The notes below the pieces were generated by a model. That model ran no database searches and had not been told where the DNA came from. It saw only the letters and a list, made by a program, of their open reading frames with translations. From positions 786,504 through 850,503 of the forward strand of contig NZ_JH414504.1 in NCBI RefSeq assembly GCF_000238075.1: DNA of 64,000 bases. Direction: 5' to 3'. This stretch comes from Oribacterium asaccharolyticum ACB7 (GTDB taxonomy: Bacteria > Bacillota > Clostridia > Lachnospirales > Lachnospiraceae). Below, one piece after another: positions 37,612-47,449 of the stretch. Position 1 is the stretch's first letter; each line of letters starts with the position of its first letter. A program made the position numbers and the translations under genes.

Positions 37612-39320
37612 ATGAAAAAATTGAATAAAGAACTTTATAGAACCCCTTTTTCTGTTGGAAAAAAATGGTTTCTTATTTCTATGATTTCTATGGTAATTTT
37701 AAGTGCCTATAATCTAATTATTTCATGGCTGCTCCAAAAAATCATCGATCTTGCAGCCGGAATAGATAAAACTCCCTTTTATCAGCTGGCACTCGTTTCT
37801 CTTCTTTCTTTTCTTGTATTTATTGTCTTTTACTTTATATTTCGATATGCTCACCCTAAATTTTTACAGACATTGTCTACTTCTTACAAGGACTTGCTGT
37901 TTGCAAAAATTCTTCGAAATAATAGTAGAATGGTTTCAGAAATCGGAAGCGGACAATTTCTTTCAAAACTCAGCAACGATTTGAAATCCATTGAAGAGCA
38001 TTATTTTGATTTTTATATTACTCTGATCGATATCGGAATCAGTTTCGTCGGAGCCATCGTTTTAATGCTTTGGTACAGCCCTGTACTTACCATGGTAGCT
38101 ATTGCATTATCCATATTGCCTCTACTCGTATCCATTCCGGCATCAAAGGAAATTACGAAAACCGAAAAAAATCTTTCCAAGAAAAATGCCGGATTTATGG
38201 AATTTATGAGAGATACCCTCTCCGGTTATTCCGTAATCAAAAGTTTTCAAGCGGAATCCGAACTGGAAAGCCGTTTTCATGAGGAAAATGTCAAAATTGA
38301 AAAAGCAAAGTTTCTTCGCGGATTTGCTGAAGAAAATATCAATCTTCTTTCCACTGCGGCAAGCGTAGTGATGAGACTAGGGGTATTTCTTTTCGGGGCA
38401 TGGCTATCCTTATCGAATCCGCATGTTACCCCGGGCATTGTGCTTGCCTTCCTTCAGCTAGTTACTTTTGTTATCACTCCGATAGAGAAAATACCTTCTC
38501 TATTTGCGAATCGTCAAGCGGCACGCTCTCTGATTGCACAAACTGCTGAACTTCTTTATGAGAAACCTGATGAACTAGAAAAAACAGAAATCCATTCTCT
38601 AAAATCAGCAATTGAAGTTCAAAACCTTTCTTTTTCTTATGAAGCTAGTGAAAAAGCACTCCGAAACGTCTCTTTGACTTTTCATGCCGGAAAAAATATG
38701 CCATTGTCGGCACTTCCGGTTCGGGGAAGTCCACATTATTTAAACTGTTGACCAAGTACAGCAGCGAATATGACGGCAATATTCTATTTGACGGAATAGA
38801 CTTGAGAAATATTACTTATTCCTCCCTTTCAAAGAGTATTTCTGCGGTGCAGCAAAATGTTTTTGTTTTCAATGACAGCATATATAACAATATTTGCCTG
38901 TATAAAAACATAGCGGAAAAGGAATTTGACTATGTGATTCAAAAATCCGGACTTTCCTCCCTTATTCAGCAAAAAGGAAAAGACTTCTCTTGCGGAACAA
39001 ACGGAAATAAACTCTCCGGAGGAGAAAAGCAACGCATTTCCATTGCACGGGCACTACTTAGAAATGCATCCATTTTACTCATGGATGAGGCAAGTTCCGC
39101 ATTAGATGAAAAAACGGCAGATGAAATCATGCATTCCATTTTGGATATGCCCGATACCACAAGCCTTGTTATTACACATCGTTTAAATAGTACGCTACTC
39201 AAAAGATATGATGGAATCTTTGTTCTACATCACGGAAAGCTAATCGAATTTGGCTCTTTTGATGAACTCATGAAAAATAAAGGCTTGCTTTACTCTCTGG
39301 TTCTGCTTTCCCAAAGCTAA
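37612..39320 (+). pseudogene. ABC exporter (fused permease-ATPase) with a frameshift in the Walker A region
   Basis: Residues 1-360 form a six-helix exporter permease and the start of the ATPase (FSYEASEKALRNVSLTF). At 38691-38696 a run of six A breaks the frame just before the P-loop. The first frame ends at 38751 as NMPLSALPVRG. The -1 frame continues correctly with IVGTSGSGKSTLFKLLTKYS, then the Q-loop AVQQNVFVF, the signature LSGGEKQRIS and the Walker B ILLMDEASSALD, to 39320. One extra A (A7) restores a protein of about 569 residues. This is a pseudogene, a sequencing error in a homopolymer, or slippage-dependent expression. The start 37612 has AAAGGA upstream. It is similar in layout to the exporter at 59367-61190. 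Confidence 0.85.
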
Positions 39321-39345
39321 AGAATATAGCAGCTAAAGGATATAG

Positions 39346-40158
39346 CTACCCCAACGCCACATCCAATGCCATCATGACGGTAAATCCTACGGCAAAGAGC
39401 AACACTCCCCAGTTTGAGTGCTCTCCTTCCGCGGTTTCCGGAATCAACTCCTCGACAACCACATAAATCATCGCTCCTGCCGCGAAAGAGAGAAAATAAG
39501 GCATAAGCGGAGAAAATACCGGGGCAAAAAGGAGCATAAGAACGGCTGCAACCGGCTCTACCGCTCCGGAAAGAACACCATTCACGAAAGCCTTATGTTT
39601 ATTCTGTCCATTTGCGTGCAGGGGCATAGAAATAATCGCCCCTTCCGGAAAGTTTTGAATGGCAATACCGATGGAAAGCGCAAGTGCCGCACCAAGCGAG
39701 AGACCTACATCTCCGGTAAGCATTCCGGCATAGACCACGCCTACCGCCATGCCCTCCGGAATATTGTGAATCGTTACCGCAAGGAGCATCATGGTCGTAC
39801 GTTGAAAAGAGCTCCTCGGCCCCTCCGCCTTCTCCGCATGGAGATGAAGATGCGGAATCAGCTTATCTAAAGCAAAGAGAAAGAGCGATCCAATCCAAAA
39901 ACCGATAACCGCCGGAAGAAAAGCGAGTCTGCCGAGACTGCTACTCTCTTCCATCGCCGGAATCAGTAAACTCCAGATGGATGCCGCAACCATTACTCCT
40001 GCCGCAAATCCCGTTAGACCCTTCTCTACATCGGGAGGAATCACGGGTGCATTTCCCCCTGTAGTCTTATTTCCCTTCAAAAAATACACGCAGGCGGAAC
40101 CGAGGCTCGTGCCCACGAACGGAATCAAAATTCCCAAAGCAATATATTTACCATCCAT
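39346..40158 (-). CDS. ZIP family metal transporter
   Basis: A 270-residue membrane protein with about eight helices. Metal-site motifs are VTIHNIPEGMAVGVV (helix 4) and IQNFPEGAIISMPL (helix 5), with a His-rich loop HLHLHAEKAEG between helices 3 and 4. It probably imports zinc or another divalent metal. The start 40158 (MDGKYIALGILIPF) has AAAGGA eight bases upstream; the frame is open for 21 more codons without a better start. It is convergent with the ABC exporter, 25 bases away. Confidence 0.93.
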   Translation of the reverse strand: MDGKYIALGILIPFVGTSLGSACVYFLKGNKTTGGNAPVIPPDVEKGLTGFAAGVMVAASIWSLLIPAMEESSSLGRLAFLPAVIGFWIGSLFLFALDKLIPHLHLHAEKAEGPRSSFQRTTMMLLAVTIHNIPEGMAVGVVYAGMLTGDVGLSLGAALALSIGIAIQNFPEGAIISMPLHANGQNKHKAFVNGVLSGAVEPVAAVLMLLFAPVFSPLMPYFLSFAAGAMIYVVVEELIPETAEGEHSNWGVLLFAVGFTVMMALDVALG

Positions 40159-40412
40159 ACCTATTCTTTCCTTTACTATTGTCCTTTTTTGTATCGAAGA
40201 ATTTGCATTTTCTATTAGCAACTACTTTGCTATGTACACGCGACTTTCCTGTCATTTCACTGCAAACATGGAAATCGTTATAGATTCTCCATTTGTACAA
40301 AATTAGATACAATATACAATATACATTCGGTAAACACAAGAAATTTTTATAGGAATGAAATAGTGGAATATATAAAGAATTGGAATTGTAAAATCCGCAA
40401 ACAAAATAGCTG
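40159..40412. other. AT-rich gap upstream of the ZIP transporter
   Basis: No gene seen. It holds a TACAATATACAATATACAT direct repeat near 40309-40327. The ZIP promoter should lie here but no clear -35/-10 pair was found. Confidence 0.3.
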
Positions 40413-40458
40413 ATCCTTAAAAAATGCGTATCGTGCATTTCCACACGGTACGCATTTT
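40413..40458 (-). terminator. Terminator of the GNAT gene, built from a REP-like palindrome
   Basis: AAAATGCGTA-CGTG / CACG-TACGCATTTT hairpin (40420-40457), followed on the minus strand by TTTTTT. The arms resemble the ATGCGTATCGTGCA motif of the dispersed palindromic family. Confidence 0.8.
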
Positions 40459-40518
40459 GCAGCAAATTTTTCAATTTAGCAATTTTTCCATATTTTCTAC
40501 TTCTTCTAGCAGCCTTAT

Positions 40519-41046
40519 TTAAAATCGGAGACGCATCTGATACCACTCTACGTTCCCGTGTACCGAGTCGGAAAGCCCTTCCAAAGAAAAACCAAGTCGT
40601 GCATAAAAGGGGATTTTTTCTTTCTTACAGGTAAGAACCAGTCCCTCTCTTCCCTCTTCTTTTGCTATCCGAATGAACTCTTCCAACATCTTCGAAGCAA
40701 TCCCTTTTCTACGATAGGATGGAATGGTATTCACCCCAAAAATCATCTGCCAGCTTCCCTCTTCATCATGCAGGGACGCATCCTCATACATTAGATCGGT
40801 CAAATTTTCTTCCTTTGTGCAAAATCCGTCCACAAAGGAAATCAGCCGATCTCCCTTATACAAAAGGAGAAAATGATTTCCGTAGAACTTTAATCTCTCC
40901 CGAAAGCTATCTTCCGTCGCCGCTTCCAAAGGCGGGAAACATTCCTTTTCCACGACGGACACTGCCAAAAGGTCTTCCATGCTTCCTTTTCTTAAGCTCC
41001 AGTTCTCTTCCGTAAATCCCAATTCTTTCAACCATGAACTATTCAT
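40519..41046 (-). CDS. GNAT family N-acetyltransferase
   Basis: A 175-residue acetyltransferase. The acetyl-CoA binding loop is GVNTIPSYRRKGIASKMLEEFI (R-K-G-I-A, motif A) and the C-terminal strand KIPFYARLGFSLEG is typical of GNAT enzymes. The substrate is unknown. The start 41046 overlaps the upstream symporter stop as TAATG, with AGGAG upstream, so the two genes are translationally coupled. Confidence 0.9.
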   Translation of the reverse strand: MNSSWLKELGFTEENWSLRKGSMEDLLAVSVVEKECFPPLEAATEDSFRERLKFYGNHFLLLYKGDRLISFVDGFCTKEENLTDLMYEDASLHDEEGSWQMIFGVNTIPSYRRKGIASKMLEEFIRIAKEEGREGLVLTCKKEKIPFYARLGFSLEGLSDSVHGNVEWYQMRLRF

Positions 41047-42290
41047 TATTTCTCCTGTAAACTCATCTTTTTCATCCAATTCTTACCGTCCACAAAACGA
41101 GAAACCATGAAGGACACCACATAATCTCCGGCTGCATTAATCATGGTTGCCGGAGGGTCAATCAGGTTCCCTATAGCCACAAGAATAGGAAATGCCAGTT
41201 CCATATTGTTCGGGAAGAAAATCGAAGCAATAATGTATTCTCCTATATATCCGCCTCCCGGAACGCCACTCATGCCGACTGAGGACAGTACTGCAACAAG
41301 AACAATGGCCGGAAGCTCGGAAAAGTGCACCGGTGTTCCGAGTGCTCCCATTACAAAAACAATCTTTAAAACACAGGAAAAGCAGGAGCCGTCCATGTGC
41401 ATGGTTGCTCCTAAGGGAATCACAATATCCGAAACATCCTTGGAAATGCCGCTTTCCGCCGCAGCCTCCATATTGGTCGGAATGGTCGCCACGGAAGAAC
41501 AGGTTCCAAGAGACACAACGGCAGGCTTTAAAATGTGGCGGAACATCATTTTCACCCCGTCCGCTCCGGCACCGATATAAGCCATAATAGGGAAGGCCGT
41601 GAAAATGTAGATAAAGCAGACCGGATAGTAAAGAAGCAAAGCCCTCGCGTAGCTTTCCGTAATCTGAGATCCGTAGGTCGCAACCAGATCGGCAAAGATG
41701 GCAAAAAAGGCAATCGGAGCATAGTAGGTTACAATCTGCACAAACTTCATCATCACAGCGGTAAGACTGTCCAAAAACTCCGCCACCTTCTTTCCTGCTT
41801 CTCCACTCAAATTCACGGAAAAACCGAAAAGCAAGGAAAAAATAATCAGAGGAAGCATCGCCTTACGGGAAAGCAGCATGGAAAAGTCTTCCACCGTAAA
41901 GAAATTCAACACCATTTCCGTCATGGTAGCGTGCTCTCCGACTTCTCCTTTGGGTAAATTGGCCCAAGCAGCAGTCACAGGCGGAAATATTTGACAAAGT
42001 AGAAAATAAACGATTGCGGCAAAGGCTCCGGTAAGTACAAAGCTGATAATAGTAACCATCATGATTTTCCCGGCTCTTTTTCGACTCTTGGTTCCTGCAA
42101 CCGCTCCGGCAATCGAAGCAAAGACCATAGGTACCACGATACAGAACATCATACGGATAAATAAGGTTCCGAGGAACGCAATCGAATGGGAAAAGCCCGG
42201 TGCCAGTGCTCCCGTAACTGCTCCAAATATCATGGATAAAAGTAAGATAATTAAAAAGCGATAATTATTCGCTACAGATTTTGCCTTCAT
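41046..42290 (-). CDS. Dicarboxylate/amino acid:cation symporter (DAACS family)
   Basis: A 414-residue membrane transporter of the GltP/DctA/SstT family. It has the re-entrant serine-rich-loop region (SLGTCSSVATIPTNMEAA), the conserved substrate/sodium motif MHMDGSC and the second hairpin SSVGMSGVPGGGYIG. GVPGGG and its length suggest a sodium-coupled amino acid (glutamate, aspartate or serine) carrier. It forms a two-gene operon with the GNAT gene. Confidence 0.93.
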   Translation of the reverse strand: MKAKSVANNYRFLIILLLSMIFGAVTGALAPGFSHSIAFLGTLFIRMMFCIVVPMVFASIAGAVAGTKSRKRAGKIMMVTIISFVLTGAFAAIVYFLLCQIFPPVTAAWANLPKGEVGEHATMTEMVLNFFTVEDFSMLLSRKAMLPLIIFSLLFGFSVNLSGEAGKKVAEFLDSLTAVMMKFVQIVTYYAPIAFFAIFADLVATYGSQITESYARALLLYYPVCFIYIFTAFPIMAYIGAGADGVKMMFRHILKPAVVSLGTCSSVATIPTNMEAAAESGISKDVSDIVIPLGATMHMDGSCFSCVLKIVFVMGALGTPVHFSELPAIVLVAVLSSVGMSGVPGGGYIGEYIIASIFFPNNMELAFPILVAIGNLIDPPATMINAAGDYVVSFMVSRFVDGKNWMKKMSLQEK

Positions 42291-42368
42291 ACGTTTCTCC
42301 TCCTTTGTTTTTCTCAGTATAGCACCGGTATCAAAAAAAATGTAGCTCCTATTTCATTTTTTGTAAAA

Positions 42369-43073
42369 TTATCCTTCTAATGGAAATCCGGTTAAAAATC
42401 GAAAAATCCCCGGGAAGCTTCCGTCAATTTCCGGATGAAACTGAACTCCGAGCACCTTGTCCCCGTACTCTATTGCCTCAATTGTTCCGTCTTCACTGTG
42501 TCCTGCGACTTTCAACTCTTCCGAAGGCTCCGTAATCCGATAATTATGCATGCTTGCGCCTTTAATCTCCTTTTCCGGAAAATACTTCCGAAGAACCGAG
42601 TCCTCCGAAATCGTAACTTTGTGTTTAACCAAGTCTTCCTCACCACGATTCGGATTCAATTTCCAGTGCTCTTTCACAGGCTCTACAAAGAAGTATTTTT
42701 CCTTCTTCATTTCCGTATAGGTTTCCAGAATGCTCTTTCCGGGTCGGTTTTTCTGCTCTCTTTTCGCAATAAAATAACTGTGTATTGCCTGCATGCCGAG
42801 GCATACCCCGAGGAGTCTTTTTCCGCTTCTTAGTGCATAATCGATGACCTGAAAGTGATATGGGAAAATACGTTTTCCTCCGCAGATTAAGAAGCTGTCA
42901 CAGACTTCCAGTGCTTCTTCCGAAAGAAATCCGCCTACGTTTAAGATTCCAAGCGGGAGTCCTCCATTTTCCGTAATACGCCTGGTATAAAGTTCTATGA
43001 AGCTTGAACAATCATGGTACGGATTCTCCGTTTCCAGTAAACTCGATGAGGGAACAATTCCAACTTTTTTCAT
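42369..43073 (-). CDS. Class I glutamine amidotransferase-like hydrolase (peptidase C26)
   Basis: A 234-residue protein of the gamma-glutamyl-gamma-aminobutyrate hydrolase (PuuD-like) group. The nucleophile is the cysteine in LLGVCLGMQAIH (about 96-107), and the catalytic histidine and glutamate are in VLGVQFHPEIDG. It would cleave a gamma-glutamyl amide; the substrate is not known. The start 43073 (MKKVGIVPSSS) has AAGGAG ten bases upstream. It follows the terminator of the YkvI-like gene. Confidence 0.87.
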   Translation of the reverse strand: MKKVGIVPSSSLLETENPYHDCSSFIELYTRRITENGGLPLGILNVGGFLSEEALEVCDSFLICGGKRIFPYHFQVIDYALRSGKRLLGVCLGMQAIHSYFIAKREQKNRPGKSILETYTEMKKEKYFFVEPVKEHWKLNPNRGEEDLVKHKVTISEDSVLRKYFPEKEIKGASMHNYRITEPSEELKVAGHSEDGTIEAIEYGDKVLGVQFHPEIDGSFPGIFRFLTGFPLEG

Positions 43074-43094
43074 TCTATTCCTACTCCTTGTCAA

Positions 43095-43137
43095 AAAAAG
43101 CTAAGTTGTGTTTTAGTACTATAGCACAACTTAGCTT
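43095..43137 (-). terminator. Terminator of the YkvI-like transporter gene
   Basis: AAAAGCTAAGTTGTG/CACAACTTAGCTTTT perfect 15-bp stem, followed on the minus strand by T residues. Confidence 0.85.
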
Positions 43138-43198
43138 TTCATAAGAAACTATTTACTTATAAATCATTTTTAAAAAAACAGCTGAATTTTCTTAAATT

Positions 43199-44308
43199 CT
43201 ATTCTTCGCCTTCCTTCACCAGGGTTTTACTCATTTTGGTACGAACATCATAAACCAGCATAAAGATAACCAGCGCAAAGCCCAAGTAACCGTTAAGGCC
43301 ATAGAGAACATTAACCAAATTCTTATACGGTAAGAAGCAGGCAATGACACAACCGATAATGCCCAGTACCACAGTATAAATCTTATATTTCGGAGTTCCC
43401 TCTTTTTCAATTCTTCCGATACTGGTCCAAAGAAGAGGTACGGATGTCGTATAAATACCGCAGAAAATGATGACCGCAAAAAATCCTGCCAAAGCCGGAG
43501 AAATTTTATTTGCTAAAATCAAAGCCGGAATATCCGCCTGTGCGGTAACGTCAATATGAGCAAGCAATGCTACACTGGCAATCACCATGGTGCCCATAAT
43601 AAAAATCGCAGAGAAAAGCATCCCGATGTTTACTTCTTTTACCCGGTTTTTCGCCCCGATTTCCGCGAGGAAACTGGCAAACCAAAGGAGCATAAAGCCT
43701 GCATAGGAGGCACCGGAGAGGAAGGGATTGCCATTTCCGACCTGCGTAATTTTGTGCAGATTATTATCTACTGCTTTAATATTCTCCGTGATATTTCCTG
43801 CACCGTTAAAAATACTGATAACCGATACAATCAAAATGAACATAACAATGATTGGTCCAACTTTTCCCAAGGTCTGAATGACTCCGTCTAATCCGAAAAT
43901 CACTGTCGCAATAACAAATACGGTAAGAATGATTGCTCCCGCACCGTTCGAAAGTCCCCACTGTTGCTGTGCCGTGGCATTGGCTCCACCGCACATTACG
44001 ATAAAGCAGGCATAGCAAAAGAGTGCAGAGAAGTAGTCAAAGAAGCCACCAATATATTTTCCACAATAATGCTTATAAATATCTCCTCCTCTTTCCAGCT
44101 TTAATCTGCTTCCGTTTGTGGCAAAAGATAAATCCGTATAAATATAAATTGCTGCATTAACCGCAATAACGATCCCAAGCTGTGATCCATAAGATGCTAC
44201 ATACTGGATAATTTCCTGCATGGTAGCAAAGCCGGCCCCGATATAGAATGCAATACAGGCTCCGCAGAAACTCAGCACCTTTGCAAATCGCACACTCTTA
44301 TTTTCCAT
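43199..44308 (-). CDS. YkvI-type APC-superfamily membrane transporter
   Basis: A 369-residue protein with about ten helices. The first helix GACIAFYIGAGFATMQEIIQY has the broken-helix Gly-rich pattern of LeuT-fold carriers of the YkvI family. The substrate is not known experimentally for most members. Its place directly downstream of grdC-grdD, on the same strand, suggests it moves glycine or a related amino acid or amine. A terminator after grdD means it probably has its own promoter or depends on read-through. AAGGAG lies before the ATG. Confidence 0.82.
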   Translation of the reverse strand: MENKSVRFAKVLSFCGACIAFYIGAGFATMQEIIQYVASYGSQLGIVIAVNAAIYIYTDLSFATNGSRLKLERGGDIYKHYCGKYIGGFFDYFSALFCYACFIVMCGGANATAQQQWGLSNGAGAIILTVFVIATVIFGLDGVIQTLGKVGPIIVMFILIVSVISIFNGAGNITENIKAVDNNLHKITQVGNGNPFLSGASYAGFMLLWFASFLAEIGAKNRVKEVNIGMLFSAIFIMGTMVIASVALLAHIDVTAQADIPALILANKISPALAGFFAVIIFCGIYTTSVPLLWTSIGRIEKEGTPKYKIYTVVLGIIGCVIACFLPYKNLVNVLYGLNGYLGFALVIFMLVYDVRTKMSKTLVKEGEE

Positions 44309-44400
44309 TCATTCACTCCTTATCTACTTTTTCAATTGCTTACTTACGGTACAAAGACCGCTATACTCCCCTTAGCTTCTCCCGAATTTTGGGTACAAAA

Positions 44401-44451
44401 ATAAGTGTGCTGCAAGAATGCTCTGCAAACTTGCAGCGGCACTTATCTTAT
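44401..44451 (-). terminator. Terminator after grdD
   Basis: ATAAGTG-GCTGCAAG / CTTGCAGC-GCACTTAT stem, followed on the minus strand by TTATTTTTG. It separates grdC-grdD from the transporter gene. Confidence 0.8.
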
Positions 44452-44498
44452 TCTTACTGATTACCTCTTACAAAGCGAGTAATATTTCTTTATGTACA

Positions 44499-45653
44499 TT
44501 AAGAGATATATCCCTTAGCCTTCAACTCAGCCTCGGACTTCTCCAAATTTGCTTCGGAGACACGAATAATCGGCCCTGTACAGCCCATTCCGGATTCCGC
44601 ATAAATTCCGAGCTTCCAGAGACAACGAACAGCATCATCGAGGTCTGTAACCTCAATACCGTAAACTGCAGCGGTTACAATTTCCTTTGGAGGCTCCTTC
44701 ACATCCTCACCGCTATCCTTCGGCTTATTTGCCTCGCGAATCTCAGCAAGAATATCATCCAAGCCGGCTCTCTTCGCCTTCTTAAACTCTTCTTTAGCCA
44801 CTTCGAAAACCTTGCCCTTAATCAAGTCTCCGGCAAAACGCAGTGCATTGGCAACAACGGGAGCTCCGGAAGCACGGGAGATAATCATAACCAGCTTCTC
44901 GTAGTTTTCTCCGATACCGGGGCCATATCCGAAGCCCTGCGCTTCATAGGAACCGCCTGTTGTATAAGAAGATAACATCTTGGAAAGCACATTTCCGGTT
45001 AAAGAATCCGTTACCAGGATATCCGGTGTACCGCGAAGAACATCGTTTCCTCTCATAACGCATCCGCCATCAGAACGAGAAGACTCTGCAAAATGAATGG
45101 GATAACCGTTCGCCTGAAGCTTCTTTAAAGCCTTCTCTGTCTGTCTTGCACCGTCTACATTTAAGATTCCGATAGTCGGCTCGGCGTAGCCGCAAGCCTT
45201 TGCGGTAATGATACCGTAAATAGCGTTTTTCACCATACCTTCGATACGGTCCGTACTGGATGTACCGGTGGTGTTGGCAATAAACATTTCCTTACCGATT
45301 CCCGGTGTTACAGCACGTCCTACAGTAGATACCCCGATAGGGAACGGATAGTGCATGGTTACCGCACCGTCAATCTTCTTTTCACTAAGAAGCTCGTCCA
45401 TCTTATCATGACCTGCTTCATCATCCGGAACTTCAACGGTTTCTACCAGTTCATGCTTTAAGGAACCGATATAAACCACATCCACGCCGTCTCTTGCCGC
45501 AGCTACTGCAGCCTGCATGGAGTTTTCCTCTCCATGCTCGGAACCCATACCTGTTAAAGCAATACGCGGCTTTTTCCCGAAAGAACCGGTTTCTAAGCCC
45601 TCTGCCATGGCTAAAAAGGTATCGGCAATCAGTTCTTTAATTTCCTTAGCCAT
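44499..45653 (-). CDS. grdD: Glycine reductase complex component C, alpha subunit
   Basis: Part of protein C, which converts the Se-carboxymethyl selenoprotein A intermediate to acetyl phosphate and releases reduced selenoprotein. The 384-residue protein belongs to the PlsX-like phosphotransacylase fold group. It has ALTGMGSEHGEENSM, NTTGTSSTDRIEGM and a C-terminal MGCTGPIIRVSE with a conserved cysteine (about 357). It starts 15 bases after the grdC stop, so the two subunits are co-translated. Confidence 0.95.
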   Translation of the reverse strand: MAKEIKELIADTFLAMAEGLETGSFGKKPRIALTGMGSEHGEENSMQAAVAAARDGVDVVYIGSLKHELVETVEVPDDEAGHDKMDELLSEKKIDGAVTMHYPFPIGVSTVGRAVTPGIGKEMFIANTTGTSSTDRIEGMVKNAIYGIITAKACGYAEPTIGILNVDGARQTEKALKKLQANGYPIHFAESSRSDGGCVMRGNDVLRGTPDILVTDSLTGNVLSKMLSSYTTGGSYEAQGFGYGPGIGENYEKLVMIISRASGAPVVANALRFAGDLIKGKVFEVAKEEFKKAKRAGLDDILAEIREANKPKDSGEDVKEPPKEIVTAAVYGIEVTDLDDAVRCLWKLGIYAESGMGCTGPIIRVSEANLEKSEAELKAKGYIS

Positions 45654-45668
45654 TCTACCCTTCCTTTC

Positions 45669-47204
45669 TTATTCCTGATTTCCCAAAATGGAAGCAGCAA
45701 AATCCTTCATGGACTTAGCAATCATAGAGCGAACTTCTTCCTCTGAAACTGCTCCTGTTCCCTTTCCGGTATTCTTCTGAATAATGAAGGAAACACCGTC
45801 AAAAAGGTTTGTCATTCTTCCCAGGAAGAGTGATCCCTTACCGATAATCATAGCCTTGTTCATCTTTCCGGCTTCAATATCTTCCTTAGCGAATCCTACG
45901 AACGGTACACCGGAAGGAATATGACCCTGTGTCGGAGCATAACCGATGAGGCCTTTCTCTTCAGTGAAATTAGCAAGATCTGCCTTATCAAGCCATCCCT
46001 TCTTTACGGCAAGTGCGGCAATCATCTTGTAGTTTGCCATCGGCACATCTCCTGCACCTGCCGGCTTTGTAATATCGGCATTCTGCATCTCCGGAGAGAA
46101 TTTGTCGATGTCCTTTACAGTCAGTCCTGCGCGCTCAAGCGGATCGGCTACAAGAGAACCGATTACGTTCTGCGGAGCGGCACCGGTTCCTACAGTGTGA
46201 CGACCAATGATATCCAGATTGATTTCAGCGGACTTGCCGTCATTTTCGGAAACGATGATACAGAAGGAAGCAAGGCAATCCTCCAGCATCGGGAGTTCCT
46301 TCTTCACATGATCTTTACCGTTCATGGCAAGCTTCGGCACGCAACCGCCACCGATTACGGCAACAGTATGGAATGCACCTGCTTTAACCAAAGCGGCAGC
46401 TTCAATCATGGCATGGGACGGTCCTGCACAGAAGCCTCTTGCATCGGATCCGGTTGCATTCTGGAGTCCTGCAATTTCCGCAGCTGCCTTTGCAAAGTTT
46501 CCGCCGCCACGCTGGTTTACATCACCGCAGGCTTCCTCGGAACAGTCGATAACATACTCGATTTCATTAGCATTTACACCGGAGTGCTTTAAGGAATGTA
46601 AAATAGCAAGAACAGAACTTGCTTTGTTCATGATATTCTCAAGCATTACTTCCGCAGATAAGTTTACGTCGATATCATGTGCTCTCTTTACACAACCGAT
46701 GAGCGCACCTTCGTAAAATAAAGGCTCAGCTTCATGTCTGTCTACAAAGCCCTGAATTTCGGAAAGCTCAGCACCCTCTGTTACACGATTTAAGATTTCT
46801 TCAGTAATAACAGGATCCTTTGCCAGCTCAGGCTTATGCTTTGCTACAAAGCCTTTCTCAAGATATACAACTTCGAAACAGTCGCAAGCCTGTGCAAGAA
46901 GCAGGAACTCCGCCTCCGGCATAATCTCACCGAACTTACCGTAACGGCTCGCGCCCTCTACTTTTTTATCATAGTAAGGGAACTCCACTCCTTTTAACTC
47001 TTCCGGAGTCTTGTTTCCGATATAAACCTGATTCGGCCAATACGCCACACAATCCTCAAAGGAACGAACATGCTTTCCCATCTCCTTTAAGAACTCTCCA
47101 TCCGGATTTACTACTCTCTCCGTTACAATGGTGGAACCATGTTGCAACATCAGTCCCGGTGTGTAATTTAAGCAATATCCAACGCCTTTAATAATACTAT
47201 TCAT
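45669..47204 (-). CDS. grdC: Glycine reductase complex component C, beta subunit
   Basis: Second subunit of protein C; it has a FabH/ketoacyl synthase-like fold and takes part in acetyl transfer. The 511-residue protein starts MNSIIKGVGYCLNYTPGLML, with GAGGG eight bases before ATG 47204. The frame is open upstream but runs through a leader hairpin. Motifs include SARGFCAGPSHAMI-like (SDARGFCAGPSHAMI) with its cysteine and IGGGCVPKLAMNGKDH. It is first in grdC-grdD, 245 bases after grdA and behind a terminator. Confidence 0.95.
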   Translation of the reverse strand: MNSIIKGVGYCLNYTPGLMLQHGSTIVTERVVNPDGEFLKEMGKHVRSFEDCVAYWPNQVYIGNKTPEELKGVEFPYYDKKVEGASRYGKFGEIMPEAEFLLLAQACDCFEVVYLEKGFVAKHKPELAKDPVITEEILNRVTEGAELSEIQGFVDRHEAEPLFYEGALIGCVKRAHDIDVNLSAEVMLENIMNKASSVLAILHSLKHSGVNANEIEYVIDCSEEACGDVNQRGGGNFAKAAAEIAGLQNATGSDARGFCAGPSHAMIEAAALVKAGAFHTVAVIGGGCVPKLAMNGKDHVKKELPMLEDCLASFCIIVSENDGKSAEINLDIIGRHTVGTGAAPQNVIGSLVADPLERAGLTVKDIDKFSPEMQNADITKPAGAGDVPMANYKMIAALAVKKGWLDKADLANFTEEKGLIGYAPTQGHIPSGVPFVGFAKEDIEAGKMNKAMIIGKGSLFLGRMTNLFDGVSFIIQKNTGKGTGAVSEEEVRSMIAKSMKDFAASILGNQE

Positions 47205-47248
47205 ATGAATTCCCTCTTTAAAGAATATAAACTTGCCATTTCGTGACG

Positions 47249-47275
47249 GAGATGAAAGAGCCCTGCGGGCTTTCA
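47249..47275 (-). promoter_or_regulatory. Leader hairpin before grdC
   Basis: GATGAAAG-GCCC/GGGC-TTTCATC-type hairpin 45 bases before the grdC start codon. It has no T-run, so mRNA stability or translation control is more likely than termination. Confidence 0.5.
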
Positions 47276-47413
47276 TCCTCAATGAGTCATTGCAACCGTG
47301 TATGCAACACTCTTTATAAATAAAATATAAAATTTGCTTTCGCTTCTTGTTATCCTGAACAATGAAGAGATGATGATGTGCTATTGATTTAGCTATTTTT
47401 TTGTAAACTTTGA

Positions 47414-47442
47414 GAAAAAAAGGGAGCCCGAAAAAGCTCCCC
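47414..47442 (-). terminator. Terminator after grdA
   Basis: GGGAGC/GCTCCC hairpin with a CCGAAAAA-type loop, followed on the minus strand by TTTTTTT. It ends about ten bases past the grdA stop and suits a highly expressed trxB-trxA-grdA transcript with partial read-through into grdC. Confidence 0.85.
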
Positions 47443-47449
47443 TATTTTT

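Noticed and set aside
45921..46592. 223-codon plus-strand frame opposite grdC
   Set aside because: Antisense to a well-supported gene; the composition is not protein-like.
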